Below, in pieces: positions 31,438 to 39,656 of a stretch of DNA of 64,000 nt. A program made the translations under genes and the position numbers. This stretch comes from Pseudomonadota bacterium. GTDB taxonomy: Bacteria > Pseudomonadota > Alphaproteobacteria > Reyranellales > Reyranellaceae. Each line of letters begins with the position of its first letter. Within the stretch, counting starts at the first letter, position 1. The notes under the pieces are model-generated. The model worked only from the letters and a program-made list of their open reading frames with translations. It did not search any database and was not told the origin of the DNA. The stretch is from positions 1 to 64,000 of the forward strand of contig JAFEFH010000005.1 in the NCBI GenBank assembly GCA_018240695.1, written 5' to 3'.

Positions 31438-32589
31438 TCAGGTGAAAAGCATCCGCTCGGCGACCCGGTCCCACGAATAGGCGCCCAGCACGTGACGCTG
31501 CGCGGCGTCCGCCATGCGTTCGAGACGCGGCGGGTCGGAAACGGCGTTGACGATCGCATCGGCCAGCGGTCCAGGCTCCGCGCGATCGACGAGAAAGCCA
31601 TGGCGGCCGTTGTCGGTGAGTTCGGGCAGGCCGTTGCGCGCGAGGCCCATCACGGGTGTGCGCGACGACATGGCCTCGAGATAGACCTGCCCCCAGGGGT
31701 CGTTGAGCATCGGCTGTACCAGCAGCGTCGCCTCGCGGTAGAGGCGCTCAAGCTCTTCCCATGGCAGGTGGGCATGGAACTCCACACCGCGCATCGGCGG
31801 CACGAAGCGGCGGCTGCGCTCGTCGCCGACGATGGTGAGGGCGAGATCTGGCCGACGCTGACGGGCCAGATCGAAGGCTTGCAGGAGCAGCACGCCACCC
31901 TTGGCACGAAACAGATGCTTGGCGACGAACAACAGGCGCGGCTGCGTGTAGTCCTTCGGCCCGTGATAGGCCGCGATGGCGCCCGCGCCGGAACCGACGG
32001 CGGTGACGCGATCCGGCGGGAGGCCATAGTGCTGGACGATATGGTCGCGCACATAGGCGCCAAAGGTGAAGACGTGAGCGAGATCCGTCATCGCCCGGCG
32101 CTCGACATCGTCGAATGCGCGGATCGCCGCCTTGGTGTAGCGATCGGCTTCGACGTGATGGCGGCGCGCCAATGCCCAAGTATGGTCGCAGTAAAGGTAA
32201 TGCCTGGTGTCGCGCCCGTCGTCGACGGGCGGCAAGTCGAAAGTGCCGGTGTGCAGGACATGGTCGACGCCGAGGCGGCGCGCCTCCTCGGCCACCTGCG
32301 CGGCCAGGACGCGGCGCGCGGCCGTGTTGCGCAGGATCTGTTCGGTGCTGATCGGCCGGCCACGGCCCGCAAGCATGTCGAGCAATGCTACCCGTACCTT
32401 GGCGACCGTCCCGATGTGCGGCGCGATCGCCTCGATCCGGACACCGCGCCGCTCGAGCGCCGCCGACACGTTCGCGGGCGCGCCGGACCAGGTGCGCGCC
32501 GAACGCGGATGACCGAAGACCGACGTCACCGCGACGTGCCGGAAGCGCGGCATGCGCGGGAGTGTTTCGAGAAAGGGGGCGACATCCAT
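31438..32589 (-). CDS. Glycosyltransferase, GT4 family
   Basis: The 383-residue GT-B enzyme has the donor-binding half [60 protein letters not shown] and the E-x7-E region [21 protein letters not shown] use ATG 32589: the frame is open to 32634, but the direct-repeat box lies there. No ribosome-binding site precedes the ATG. It is the first gene of the gmd operon, so it may use GDP-fucose or GDP-mannose; that is a guess from position. Confidence 0.85.
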   Translation of the reverse strand: MDVAPFLETLPRMPRFRHVAVTSVFGHPRSARTWSGAPANVSAALERRGVRIEAIAPHIGTVAKVRVALLDMLAGRGRPISTEQILRNTAARRVLAAQVAEEARRLGVDHVLHTGTFDLPPVDDGRDTRHYLYCDHTWALARRHHVEADRYTKAAIRAFDDVERRAMTDLAHVFTFGAYVRDHIVQHYGLPPDRVTAVGSGAGAIAAYHGPKDYTQPRLLFVAKHLFRAKGGVLLLQAFDLARQRRPDLALTIVGDERSRRFVPPMRGVEFHAHLPWEELERLYREATLLVQPMLNDPWGQVYLEAMSSRTPVMGLARNGLPELTDNGRHGFLVDRAEPGPLADAIVNAVSDPPRLERMADAAQRHVLGAYSWDRVAERMLFT

Positions 32590-32626
32590 GACCGCGAGAG
32601 AACCATCGACCGCCGTGCAGCGGCCA

Positions 32627-32642
32627 GTGATCAACCTGTGAC
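32627..32642 (-). promoter_or_regulatory. EPS box D: direct repeat GTCAC-N6-ATCAC before the gmd operon
   Basis: Read on the minus strand the box is GTCACAGGTTGATCAC, the best match to the consensus. It ends 37 bp before the ATG at 32589. Its last eight bases and the eleven that follow are identical over 19 bases to the sequence at box A (TTGATCACTGGCCGCTGCA). It lies 34 bp from box C, which faces the other way, so both divergent promoters may be controlled together. Confidence 0.68.
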
Positions 32643-32676
32643 GCTCCGTGCGAGCGCTCTTCGACCGTGCTGGAGC

Positions 32677-32692
32677 GCCACAGATTGATCAC
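32677..32692 (+). promoter_or_regulatory. EPS box C: direct repeat GCCAC-N6-ATCAC before the 32728 glycosyltransferase
   Basis: The sequence GCCACAGATTGATCAC ends 35 bp before the ATG at 32728. GATACT lies 24-29 bases after the box and is the best -10-like hexamer of the set. Its expected transcription start coincides with the ATG, so the message may be leaderless; no ribosome-binding site is visible. Confidence 0.66.
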
Positions 32693-32727
32693 ATTCGCGA
32701 GCCGAAGCGCTCCCCGATACTCCACGC

Positions 32728-33900
32728 ATGCACGGAACGTTCGATCGCCTGCCGCGCGGCCCGCGTCGCCTCGTCTTCTTCTGCCCCGACGTCACGGAAG
32801 CCAGCACGCTCACCCGCGCGCGGCAGTTCATCGATCAAGGCTACGATGTCACCGTCTTCGGTTTCCGTCGCAAGCGCTACAACATGTCCTACCGGCCCGA
32901 ATGGCCGCACGTGCCGCTGGGCATGACCGCCGATGGCAAGTACTGGCAGCGCCTATGCGCTCTGGTCGGCGCCCTGCCGGCGATCGTCGCCAACCGCCCC
33001 TCGTTGAAGCGGGCCACCGTGTTCTACGCGCGCAACATCGACCAGCTCTTGCTCGTCCTGCTGGCCCGGTTGCTCGTCTTCTCGCGCGCGCCGGTCGCCT
33101 ACGAGGTACTCGACATTCCGCCGATCCTGATCCGGCGCGGACTAGCCGCCAGGGCGCTGCGCCTGCTCGAACGCATCTGCCTGCGCCGCATCCGCGTGCT
33201 CGTGCTGTCCTCGCCGGGCTTCCACCGCAGCTACTACGCCGCGATCCAGAAGTACGATGGGACCTGGTTCCTGCTGGAAAACAAGCTCCACTCGGCGGTA
33301 ACGCAGCTGGGCTCGCGGACGGCAAGCGCCGACGGCCACGTCGAAAGCGGCCGCAACCGGCCGTGGGTGGTCGGCTACTTCGGCCTGATCCGCGGCGAAG
33401 AGACTTTCGCGCTGATGACGCGGCTGGCCGATCGCTTGAAGGATCGCATCGTCTTCCGCTTCCGCGGCGTGCTGACGACCGTCGACGAGGCGAACTTCAA
33501 GGCGACGCTCGAGTCGCGCGGCAACATGGTCTATGGCGGCCCCTATCGCCCCTATCGCGATCTCGAGGAACTCTATCGCGGCGTCGACTTCGCCTGGGCC
33601 CTCGACCTCGAGCATGTCGATCACAATTCGCGCTGGCTGCTGCCTTGTCGCTTCTACGAAGCCGGATATTTCGGCGTGCCGTGCCTCGCTGTGCACGGCT
33701 TCGAAGTCGGATCGCTGGTCGAGCGTCACCGCATCGGCTGGACTTTCGACACGCCACTCGAGGATCGGCTGGCGGCCTTCTTCGAGAGCATCACGCCGGA
33801 CGACTACGACCGCATCCGCGGCCGGCTGCGCACCATGCCGCGCTCGATGTTCGTGGCCGACGACGACGTCGCCCGCCTATCGAAGATCCTCGACCGCTGA
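32728..33900 (+). CDS. Glycosyltransferase (GT4-like), single-gene unit of the EPS locus
   Basis: The 390-residue protein has LVFFCPDVTEASTLTRARQF at the N-terminus and a GT-B type second half with VVGYFGLIRGEETFALMTRL, then VYGGPYRPYRDLEELYRGVD and LPCRFYEAGYFGVPCLAV. It has its own promoter box at 32677, divergent from the gmd operon. Its last 24 bases overlap the 3' end of the FkbM methyltransferase gene on the other strand. Sugar specificity is unknown. Confidence 0.8.
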   Translation: MHGTFDRLPRGPRRLVFFCPDVTEASTLTRARQFIDQGYDVTVFGFRRKRYNMSYRPEWPHVPLGMTADGKYWQRLCALVGALPAIVANRPSLKRATVFYARNIDQLLLVLLARLLVFSRAPVAYEVLDIPPILIRRGLAARALRLLERICLRRIRVLVLSSPGFHRSYYAAIQKYDGTWFLLENKLHSAVTQLGSRTASADGHVESGRNRPWVVGYFGLIRGEETFALMTRLADRLKDRIVFRFRGVLTTVDEANFKATLESRGNMVYGGPYRPYRDLEELYRGVDFAWALDLEHVDHNSRWLLPCRFYEAGYFGVPCLAVHGFEVGSLVERHRIGWTFDTPLEDRLAAFFESITPDDYDRIRGRLRTMPRSMFVADDDVARLSKILDR

Positions 33901-34650
33901 GGCGGTGTTGATCCGGTTCATCATCACGCAGTCGAACTCGACCAGGCGCAGCGACCGGTCGCGGCTCACGGGATAGAGCCCGGTGATGTCGAAACCGCGC
34001 TCGCCGAGATAGCGGATCGTCTCCATATAGCCCGGCATGCCCTTGTAGATGCCGATTACCGAGGCTTCGGTCTGCAGACCGCGCACGTCGGGCAGGCTGT
34101 CGCCGCCGCCTTGCAGGACCTCGATGTCGAACCCTTGGGTATCGAGCTTCAGGTACGGCCGGTCGAAATTCAGGCGCTCGCGCAACACCGGCATCACCAC
34201 GTCGAGCGTATGCACCGTCACCGTCTCGACATGGCTGGGCGTGTTGAGGCCGTCATAATCGTCGACGCCGCTGCTGTCGGGCTGGAGAAACGAGCTGAAC
34301 TGGTCGGAAACCATGACGTTGATGGGCAGCGTGCCTTCCTTCGAGCCGAGCGCATATCCCTCGATGTGCCAGTCGCTATCGCTTCGGGCCTTCTCGCGCA
34401 GCATCTCGACATGGCGGCTGACCGGCTCGAAGGAAACGATGGCGCCCTCGTACTGCACCTTCTCGCGCAGGAAGTCGTGGTACTGGCCGACGTTCGCACC
34501 GACGTCGAGCACGCAGTCGATGCGCAGGCGGGTCAGGAGCTGGCGCAAGTGCAGCGCGAAGTCCCGCTCCTTCATCTCACGCAGCGGGACGATCTCGTAG
34601 CCGAACGAACGGCTGACCTTGAGGACCGAGTCCTTGACGATTTTCAGCAT
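33877..34650 (-). CDS. FkbM-family methyltransferase
   Basis: The 257-residue SAM-dependent enzyme has the motif I region DCVLDVGANVGQYHDFLR, then AIVSFEPVSRHVEML, and LDVVMPVLRERLNFDRPYLK followed by LDTQGFDIEVLQG, the standard FkbM pattern. The ATG at 34650 matches the family start; the frame is open to 34737, but that part contains the promoter box. FkbM enzymes often O-methylate sugars, so in this place it may modify an EPS residue. It is convergent with the glycosyltransferase gene. Confidence 0.9.
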   Translation of the reverse strand: MLKIVKDSVLKVSRSFGYEIVPLREMKERDFALHLRQLLTRLRIDCVLDVGANVGQYHDFLREKVQYEGAIVSFEPVSRHVEMLREKARSDSDWHIEGYALGSKEGTLPINVMVSDQFSSFLQPDSSGVDDYDGLNTPSHVETVTVHTLDVVMPVLRERLNFDRPYLKLDTQGFDIEVLQGGGDSLPDVRGLQTEASVIGIYKGMPGYMETIRYLGERGFDITGLYPVSRDRSLRLVEFDCVMMNRINTASAVEDLR

Positions 34651-34684
34651 GGCGCAGCATTGGCCGCGACCGGGCTGAACGACA

Positions 34685-34700
34685 GTGATCATTCGGTGGC
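34685..34700 (-). promoter_or_regulatory. EPS box E: direct repeat GCCAC-N6-ATCAC before the FkbM gene
   Basis: Read on the minus strand the box is GCCACCGAATGATCAC, ending 34 bp before the ATG at 34650. AATGCT lies 24-29 bases after the box, the same place as GATACT at box C. It lies 19 bp from the terminator that ends the upstream cold-shock unit, so the FkbM gene is probably transcribed on its own. Confidence 0.62.
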
Positions 34701-34719
34701 TGTGCCTATCCGCAGCCTC

Positions 34720-34757
34720 AAAAAGAAACGGCCCCACTGCCGTCAGGCAGGGAGCCG
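34720..34757 (-). terminator. Rho-independent terminator
   Basis: On the minus strand a stem with arms ACGGC/GCCGT and CTGCC/GGCAG around a TGAC loop is followed by TTTCTTTTT. It would stop transcripts from the cold-shock gene before they reach the FkbM promoter. Confidence 0.85.
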
Positions 34758-34830
34758 TCCTTGTCTCGATCTGTTCGTCTTCGCGCCGCGTGCCGCCAGT
34801 ACATCCGTGGTCGGCAGAGCGCGAAAGACG

Positions 34831-34850
34831 GGCCGCCGTCTCCGGCGGCC
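34831..34850 (-). terminator. Perfect 8-bp hairpin just after the cold-shock gene
   Basis: GGCCGCCG and CGGCGGCC pair perfectly around a 4-base loop (GAGA on the minus strand), 5 bases after the cspA stop. It is followed by CGTCTTT, only a weak T run. It may be a first terminator or an RNA 3'-end stabiliser ahead of the stronger terminator at 34720. Confidence 0.6.
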
Positions 34851-34855
34851 GGCGA

Positions 34856-35068
34856 TCAGCCGATCGCCTTCAGATTGTCCGCCGCCATCTTGCCGCTACG
34901 GCGATCGGCGACGAGTTCGAACTCGACCTTCTGGCCCTCGTTGAGGCCATTGAGACCGGCGCGCTCGACGGCGCTGATGTGGACGAAAGCATCGGCACCG
35001 CCGTTGTCCGGCTGGATGAAGCCGAAGCCCTTCGTCGCGTTGAACCACTTCACGGTTCCCTGAGCCAT
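34856..35068 (-). CDS. Cold-shock protein, CspA family
   Basis: The 70-residue single cold-shock domain protein binds single-stranded nucleic acid. It has both RNA-binding motifs: KGFGFI and DAFVHIS, after the usual start [13 protein letters not shown]. The ending [11 protein letters not shown] is typical of alphaproteobacterial members. About 214 bases separate it from the next gene upstream, enough for a long 5' leader as in other csp genes. An in-frame frame-shifted shadow at 35084 was ignored. Confidence 0.96.
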   Translation of the reverse strand: MAQGTVKWFNATKGFGFIQPDNGGADAFVHISAVERAGLNGLNEGQKVEFELVADRRSGKMAADNLKAIG

Positions 35069-35282
35069 GGGAAAACCCTTTCACTACATAGTCATGCTAC
35101 CCGCGCACCCCAATGGGCGGTCAGGCCGTCGAATCGCACTTTATTTCGGGATCATAGGTCGCTGGCGGGCCCCGGCATGCGAGGCAGGCGCCAAAACTCG
35201 TCTGTCCGTCTATCGACCCGGCTCATATGGGCCTTTTGTCAGGCGATTGCAAGGGGCCGCCAGCCCCGTTGCACACCATGTG

Positions 35283-35963
35283 TCAGCCGGCGCGCGCAAT
35301 CGTGCTCCGCTCCGTCACGACAAAGTCCATCGGGATGTCATGGGATTGCGGGAAAATGGTCTTCAGGGCCAGTTGCGCATAGCCGACGCCGACGATGCGC
35401 GGCTTGCGGGCGAGACTCGCCAAGGTTCGATCGTAGAAGCCGCCGCCATGCCCCAGGCGGTAACAGACCGGATCGAAGCCCACGAGCGGTGCGATCACCA
35501 CGTCCGGCTCGACGCTGGACCCCTCGGACGGCACGGGAATGTTCCAAACGCCGGGCGTCACCGGCATGCCGCGCCGCCATTGCCGGAACACCAACGGCGT
35601 CGCCGCCTTGATCACGACCGGCAGGGCGCAGATCGCGTCGCGCTGCCAGAGCGTCTCCGTCCAGGCGAGCAGGTCGGGCTCGCCGCGGAATGGCCAATAG
35701 ACCGTGACGACCTTTCCCGCGACATCGCCCAGCACACGGTCGAGGCCGGCGGCGATGCGCTCCGAGTGACGCCGCCGCTCTTCGCCCGGGATGGACAGGC
35801 GCGACGCGATCAACTTTTCACGCTCGGCGGTGCGCCATGTCTTCACCTCGGACCATCGGCTCATGTCTGGCGGCGACACGGCGCGCGCCGCCGGCCGCTC
35901 GACGAGATGCATCTGGCAGGGCGGCGAGGCGTAGCCGTCGTGAAGATCGTCGTCGCCGGCCAT
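35283..35963 (-). CDS. 5-formyltetrahydrofolate cyclo-ligase
   Basis: The 226-residue enzyme converts 5-formyl-THF to 5,10-methenyl-THF with ATP. Characteristic parts are the central VVTVYWPFRGEPDLLAW and the C-terminal VIAPLVGFDPVCYRLGHGGG followed by FYDRTLA, the phosphate- and folate-binding signature. I chose ATG 35963, preceded by AGGAAAG. The N-terminal ~40 residues are longer than in E. coli YgfA and have a His/Cys-containing stretch (SPPCQMHLVERP). The small membrane-protein gene ends 8 bases upstream. Confidence 0.93.
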   Translation of the reverse strand: MAGDDDLHDGYASPPCQMHLVERPAARAVSPPDMSRWSEVKTWRTAEREKLIASRLSIPGEERRRHSERIAAGLDRVLGDVAGKVVTVYWPFRGEPDLLAWTETLWQRDAICALPVVIKAATPLVFRQWRRGMPVTPGVWNIPVPSEGSSVEPDVVIAPLVGFDPVCYRLGHGGGFYDRTLASLARKPRIVGVGYAQLALKTIFPQSHDIPMDFVVTERSTIARAG

Positions 35964-35971
35964 GATCTTTC

Positions 35972-36280
35972 CTACTTCGACAGCAGCGCGCAGATCCCGC
36001 GCACCAGCGACAGAGAGGCGAGCGCCCAGACGAACATAGCGAGACTGGCGTCGAGCACGCATGCCGCCGGGACCTTGTGGCTGCGCCGCCGTCCGGCATC
36101 GAGCCCTTGCAGGAAGGACCGCTGGAGGGCGATCGCGAGGATGAAGAGCAACATCGCCATGACGAAATGCCAGGCGAAGGGCGAGGGCAGAAACTCGGCA
36201 AGCTCGAAGGCGAAAGCCAGCGCCAGCGACGTGCCGGCGGCAAAGGGCAGGATCGATCTTTGCAGGGCGGCGGTGCGCAT
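35972..36280 (-). CDS. Small membrane protein of unknown function
   Basis: The 102-residue protein begins MRTAALQRSILPFAAGTSLA and has three hydrophobic segments: near 10-33, 38-60 (FVMAMLLFILAIAL) and 78-100 (AMFVWALASLSLVRGICALL). ATG 36280 has GGAGA upstream; the longer frame to 36418 overlaps the next gene and is not convincing. It sits between the 143-aa gene (gap 11 bases) and the cyclo-ligase (gap 8 bases), so it is probably in the same operon. I do not recognise a family. Confidence 0.7.
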   Translation of the reverse strand: MRTAALQRSILPFAAGTSLALAFAFELAEFLPSPFAWHFVMAMLLFILAIALQRSFLQGLDAGRRRSHKVPAACVLDASLAMFVWALASLSLVRGICALLSK

Positions 36281-36291
36281 GGCGGGTCTCC

Positions 36292-36723
36292 TCAGCCGAT
36301 CGCGGCGTTGGTGAGCGAAATGTTGGCGACGTGAGACGACAGCATGTGCGCGAGCTCGGCATAGAGTTCCTCGTCGCGCACGCGCGGCACCATCTCGCGC
36401 AGCTTGCGCACGACCCACCCCTGGCCGCGGTTGAGGAACACCAGACGCTCGCGCAGGTCCTCGATCGCCATCGCCTTTTCATGGAAGGCGCCCATGCGCG
36501 GCGACGCCTGGCCGCCCGCCCGCGCAATCTGGCCCAGCAGCATGGCGCACCAACGCGCCTCGTCGTGCCTGATATCCTCGAGCAGTCTCACCAGCGGTCC
36601 GGCCGGCGCCTGCCGCGCGCTGTCGAGCGCCACGCGCGCACCGGCGCGCTCGGCTTCGAGAAGCTCGTTGAGGAAATCGATGATTTCCCCGCTGCTGGCA
36701 TCACCCGTGTCGATCACGGGCAA
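36292..36723 (-). CDS. Conserved all-helical protein, ferritin-like (DUF6306-like)
   Basis: The 143-residue soluble protein looks all-helical: IIDFLNELLEAERAGARVAL, LLEDIRHDEARWCAMLLGQI, AIEDLRERLVFLNRGQGW and ELYAELAHMLSSHVANI. The spacing of Glu and His (ExxxA...DEARW...) recalls ferritin-like four-helix bundles, and I believe similar proteins are filed under DUF6306, but I am not certain. The start is a TTG at 36723 with GGAGAG 8 bases upstream; GTG 36717 is an alternative. It is divergent from the LysR gene. Confidence 0.68.
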   Translation of the reverse strand: MPVIDTGDASSGEIIDFLNELLEAERAGARVALDSARQAPAGPLVRLLEDIRHDEARWCAMLLGQIARAGGQASPRMGAFHEKAMAIEDLRERLVFLNRGQGWVVRKLREMVPRVRDEELYAELAHMLSSHVANISLTNAAIG

Positions 36724-36784
36724 AGGCTATTCTCTCCGTTTGAATTTGAAAAACGAAGAAATTACGTCGATGATATCGGAAAGA

Positions 36785-36796
36785 TCGATTTATCGA
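36785..36796. promoter_or_regulatory. Inverted repeat TCGAT-TT-ATCGA in the divergent LysR promoter region
   Basis: The repeat lies 8 bases before the LysR ATG in an 81-base A/T-rich gap between two divergent genes. LysR regulators usually control themselves and a divergent or neighbouring gene through such dyads, but the repeat is short, so this is tentative. Confidence 0.3.
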
Positions 36797-36804
36797 GATC
36801 TGCC

Positions 36805-37668
36805 ATGGACACCGAACTGGCGCGCACTTTTCTCGCGGTGGTGACCGCCGGCAACTTCGTGAGTGCCGCCGAGCGCCTGCACGTCACCCAGTCGACCGTG
36901 AGCACGCGTATCCAGAGCCTGGAGACGACGCTCGGCCGCAAGCTGTTCGTGCGCAACAAGGGCGGCACCACCCTCACGCCGGCCGGCCGCCACTTCCAGA
37001 AGCACGCATCGACCCTGGTGCGCACCGTCGAGCAGGCGCGCCACGATGTCGGCGTCGCCGAGGGCTTCCGCGGGTCGGTGACGATCGGCGCGCGCTTCGG
37101 GTTATGGGAGCAGTTCCTGGTGAAGCTGCTGCCGGGCCTGCTGCGCGAGGCGCCGGACATCTCGGTGCGTGCGGAGATCGCGCTCGAGCGCGAGCTGATG
37201 CAGGGACTGATCGAGGGTCATCTCGATATCGGGGTGATGTACACGCCGGAGAGCCGTCCCGGGCTGAAGGTCGAGCATCTGTTCGACGAGCGGCTGGTGC
37301 TGGCCTCGACCAACCGCAGAGGCAAGCCGGAACCCGGACCGGGTTACGTCTATGTCGACTGGGGGCCTGAGTTCTTCGCCAAGCACAGCGCGAGCTTCCC
37401 GGACTTCCAGGGCTCCGCGCTCGCCGCCAATATCGGCTGGCTGGGGCTGGATCACGTCTTGCAGAATGGCGGCTCGGGATACTTCCCGCTGCGCCTTGTG
37501 CGCCCTCACCTGCCGGGCCGCAAGCTCACCATCGCGGCCGGTGCGCCGGAGTTCCGCCTCTCGGCCTATCTCGTCTATCCGTCCGATTCGGACGATGGCA
37601 TCGTGGGCAGCGCCCTCACCGCTATTCGTGGTGCGGCGAAGACCGAGAACCGGCGCTCGCAACGATAG
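36805..37668 (+). CDS. LysR-family transcriptional regulator
   Basis: The 287-residue regulator has an N-terminal winged helix (TFLAVVTAGNFVSAAERLHV, TQSTVSTRIQSLETTLGRKL) and a periplasmic-binding-type effector domain (GSVTIGARFGLWEQFLVKLL). ATG 36805 fits the family start. The next two genes, an aldo-keto reductase and a Gfo/Idh/MocA oxidoreductase, follow in the same direction with short gaps (25 and 13 bases). They are likely its operon partners and perhaps targets. Confidence 0.92.
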   Translation: MDTELARTFLAVVTAGNFVSAAERLHVTQSTVSTRIQSLETTLGRKLFVRNKGGTTLTPAGRHFQKHASTLVRTVEQARHDVGVAEGFRGSVTIGARFGLWEQFLVKLLPGLLREAPDISVRAEIALERELMQGLIEGHLDIGVMYTPESRPGLKVEHLFDERLVLASTNRRGKPEPGPGYVYVDWGPEFFAKHSASFPDFQGSALAANIGWLGLDHVLQNGGSGYFPLRLVRPHLPGRKLTIAAGAPEFRLSAYLVYPSDSDDGIVGSALTAIRGAAKTENRRSQR

Positions 37669-37693
37669 ATCTCTCACGTTTCAGGAACCCATC

Positions 37694-38650
37694 ATGGAAT
37701 ATCGGCCGCTCGGCAAGACCGGGCTCAATGTCAGCGTCGCGGGACTGGGCTGCGGCGGCAACAGCCGCCTCGGTCTCGGTCGCGGGGCGAGCGTCGACGA
37801 TTGCATCGCCGTCGCGCGGACCGCCATCGATCTCGGCGTCAATTTCCTCGACACCGCCGAGGTCTACGGGACCGAGGAGATCGTCGGCGCCGCCGTCCGC
37901 CACTACGACCGCGACAAGCTCGTGATCTCGACCAAGGCGATCTTCAAGCCGGACGCGGACACGGCCGAGAGCGTGACCCGCCGCGTCGAGGCCAGCCTGC
38001 GCCGGCTCGGGCTCGACTATGTCGACGTCTTCCACTTTCACGCGGTCAATCCCGCGGCCTACGAGTTCCATCGCGACGTGCTGGCGCCCGCCCTCGTGAC
38101 GCTCAAGGAACAGGGCAAGGTCCGGCACGTCGGCATCACCGAGACCGGCCCCAAGGATCCCGAGCAGAAGATGCTCGCCCAGGCGATCCATGAGGCGCCG
38201 TGGGAAGTCATCATGCTGGCCTACAGCCTCGTGAACCAAGGCGCACGGCAGAACGTCTTTCCGACAACAAGGCGCCGCGGCATCGGCACGCTCCTGATGT
38301 TCGTCGTGCGCAACATCTTCAGCAACGACGCCTACCGTCGCGACGTCTTCGCCAAGCTGGCCGAACAGGGCCTGCTCGACAGGTCGATCTTGTCCAACGG
38401 CGACCCTCTTGCCTTCCTGCTGTCCGAAGGCGGTGCGGAAAGCATCACGGACGCCGCCTATCGCTACGCCCGCCATGAGCAGGGTGCGGATGTCATCCTG
38501 TTCGGCACCGGCAACAAGGCGCATGTGAAGGCCAACATCGATTCGATCCTCCGTCCGCCGTTGGCCGCGCCGGTCGTCGAAAGGCTTCATGCGCAGTTCG
38601 GGCACCTGACCGGCGTCGGGCTCGACCTGCCGGGACCGGTCAAGGCGTGA
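37694..38650 (+). CDS. Aldo/keto reductase
   Basis: The 318-residue NAD(P)-dependent oxidoreductase has a TIM barrel. Visible are YRPLGKTGLNVSVAGLGCGG at the N-terminus, NFLDTAEVYG with the catalytic Asp and Tyr, VISTKA with Lys and VDVFHFHAV with His, together the AKR catalytic tetrad. ATG 37694 follows AGGA. It lies between the LysR regulator and a second oxidoreductase, as in sugar or aldehyde catabolic operons; the substrate is unknown. Confidence 0.92.
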   Translation: MEYRPLGKTGLNVSVAGLGCGGNSRLGLGRGASVDDCIAVARTAIDLGVNFLDTAEVYGTEEIVGAAVRHYDRDKLVISTKAIFKPDADTAESVTRRVEASLRRLGLDYVDVFHFHAVNPAAYEFHRDVLAPALVTLKEQGKVRHVGITETGPKDPEQKMLAQAIHEAPWEVIMLAYSLVNQGARQNVFPTTRRRGIGTLLMFVVRNIFSNDAYRRDVFAKLAEQGLLDRSILSNGDPLAFLLSEGGAESITDAAYRYARHEQGADVILFGTGNKAHVKANIDSILRPPLAAPVVERLHAQFGHLTGVGLDLPGPVKA

Positions 38651-38663
38651 TAGGACAGCGCAC

Positions 38664-39635
38664 ATGAAGAACAAGAGCGTTGCGATCGGCATCATCGGTG
38701 CCGGCATCATGGGCGAGCGTCTGCTGAACGCGATCCTCCAGCAGGATCCGGATCTGCTGCATGTCTGCGGCATCTGGGATCCGGCGCCGGCGGCGATGCA
38801 GCGCATGGCAAAGACCTTTCCGCAGGTCCCGCGCCTGGCCGATGCGGCGGCCATCGTCGCCGCGAGCGACTGCGTCTACATCGCCTCGCCACCGGCCTCG
38901 CATCTCGGCCATGCCCGCGCGGCCCTGGCGGCCGGCAAGCGCTTCTTCGGCGAGAAACCGTTGGCCGTCGACGTCGCCGATGCGCGCGCCTTCGTGGCCG
39001 AGGCCGGCGACCGCGGCGCGATCAACTTTCCCTTCGCCTCGTCTCCCGCCGTGGCGGCGATCCGGCGCTGGATCGAGAACGGCGAGATCGGCCCGCCGCG
39101 CCGCATAGAGATCGAGGTCGGCTTTGCCGCCTGGCCGCGTTCCTGGCAGCGGGACGCGGAAGGCTGGCTCGACAAGCCGATGCAGGGCGGCTTCACGCGC
39201 GAGGTCGTCTCGCACTTTCTCTTCCTGTCGCGCCGGCTCGGCGGCCCGCTGGGCGGCCTGAACGGCAAGGCGTCCTTCCCCGAGACCGGCAAGTCCGAGC
39301 GCCGCATCGCCGCCACGCTCAAGGCCGGCGATCTCCCGGTCGCCCTCACCGGCGCGGTCGGCGACACGGCGAAGGACGATCACAACATCTGGATGCTGGA
39401 AGGCGACAAGGGAGCTGTGCGCCTCTGCGACTGGTCGGTCGCGCAGCGCCGCCTGGCGGATGGGACGTGGCAGCAGGCGCCCGACGCGCTGCCCAACACG
39501 CAGGCCCGGCCGCTGGCCCTGAAGCGCCAGCTCGAGGGCGTGGCGAAGCTCGCGCGCGGCGAGCCGCACCATCTCGCGACCCTGCCCGAAGCCTTCAATG
39601 TCCAGGAGATCGTCGAAGGCATCCTCGCCGGCTGA
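38664..39635 (+). CDS. Gfo/Idh/MocA-family oxidoreductase
   Basis: The 323-residue protein has the Rossmann start AIGIIGAGIMGERLLNAIL, the CVYIASPPASHLGHA segment and the signature FFGEKPLAVDVADARAF, where the Lys is catalytic in this family. The second domain includes RRIEIEVGFAAWPRSWQRD. It probably oxidises or reduces a sugar or cyclitol with NAD(P). It follows the aldo-keto reductase by 13 bases and ends head-to-head with the selenoprotein gene, 21 bases apart. Confidence 0.92.
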   Translation: MKNKSVAIGIIGAGIMGERLLNAILQQDPDLLHVCGIWDPAPAAMQRMAKTFPQVPRLADAAAIVAASDCVYIASPPASHLGHARAALAAGKRFFGEKPLAVDVADARAFVAEAGDRGAINFPFASSPAVAAIRRWIENGEIGPPRRIEIEVGFAAWPRSWQRDAEGWLDKPMQGGFTREVVSHFLFLSRRLGGPLGGLNGKASFPETGKSERRIAATLKAGDLPVALTGAVGDTAKDDHNIWMLEGDKGAVRLCDWSVAQRRLADGTWQQAPDALPNTQARPLALKRQLEGVAKLARGEPHHLATLPEAFNVQEIVEGILAG

Positions 39636-39656
39636 GGGCGTCCCGACGATCGGCGA

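Noticed and set aside
35084-35282. A gene in the gap upstream of the cold-shock gene
   Set aside because: No open frame has a start with a ribosome-binding site. The gap is best read as promoter and leader of the cold-shock gene.
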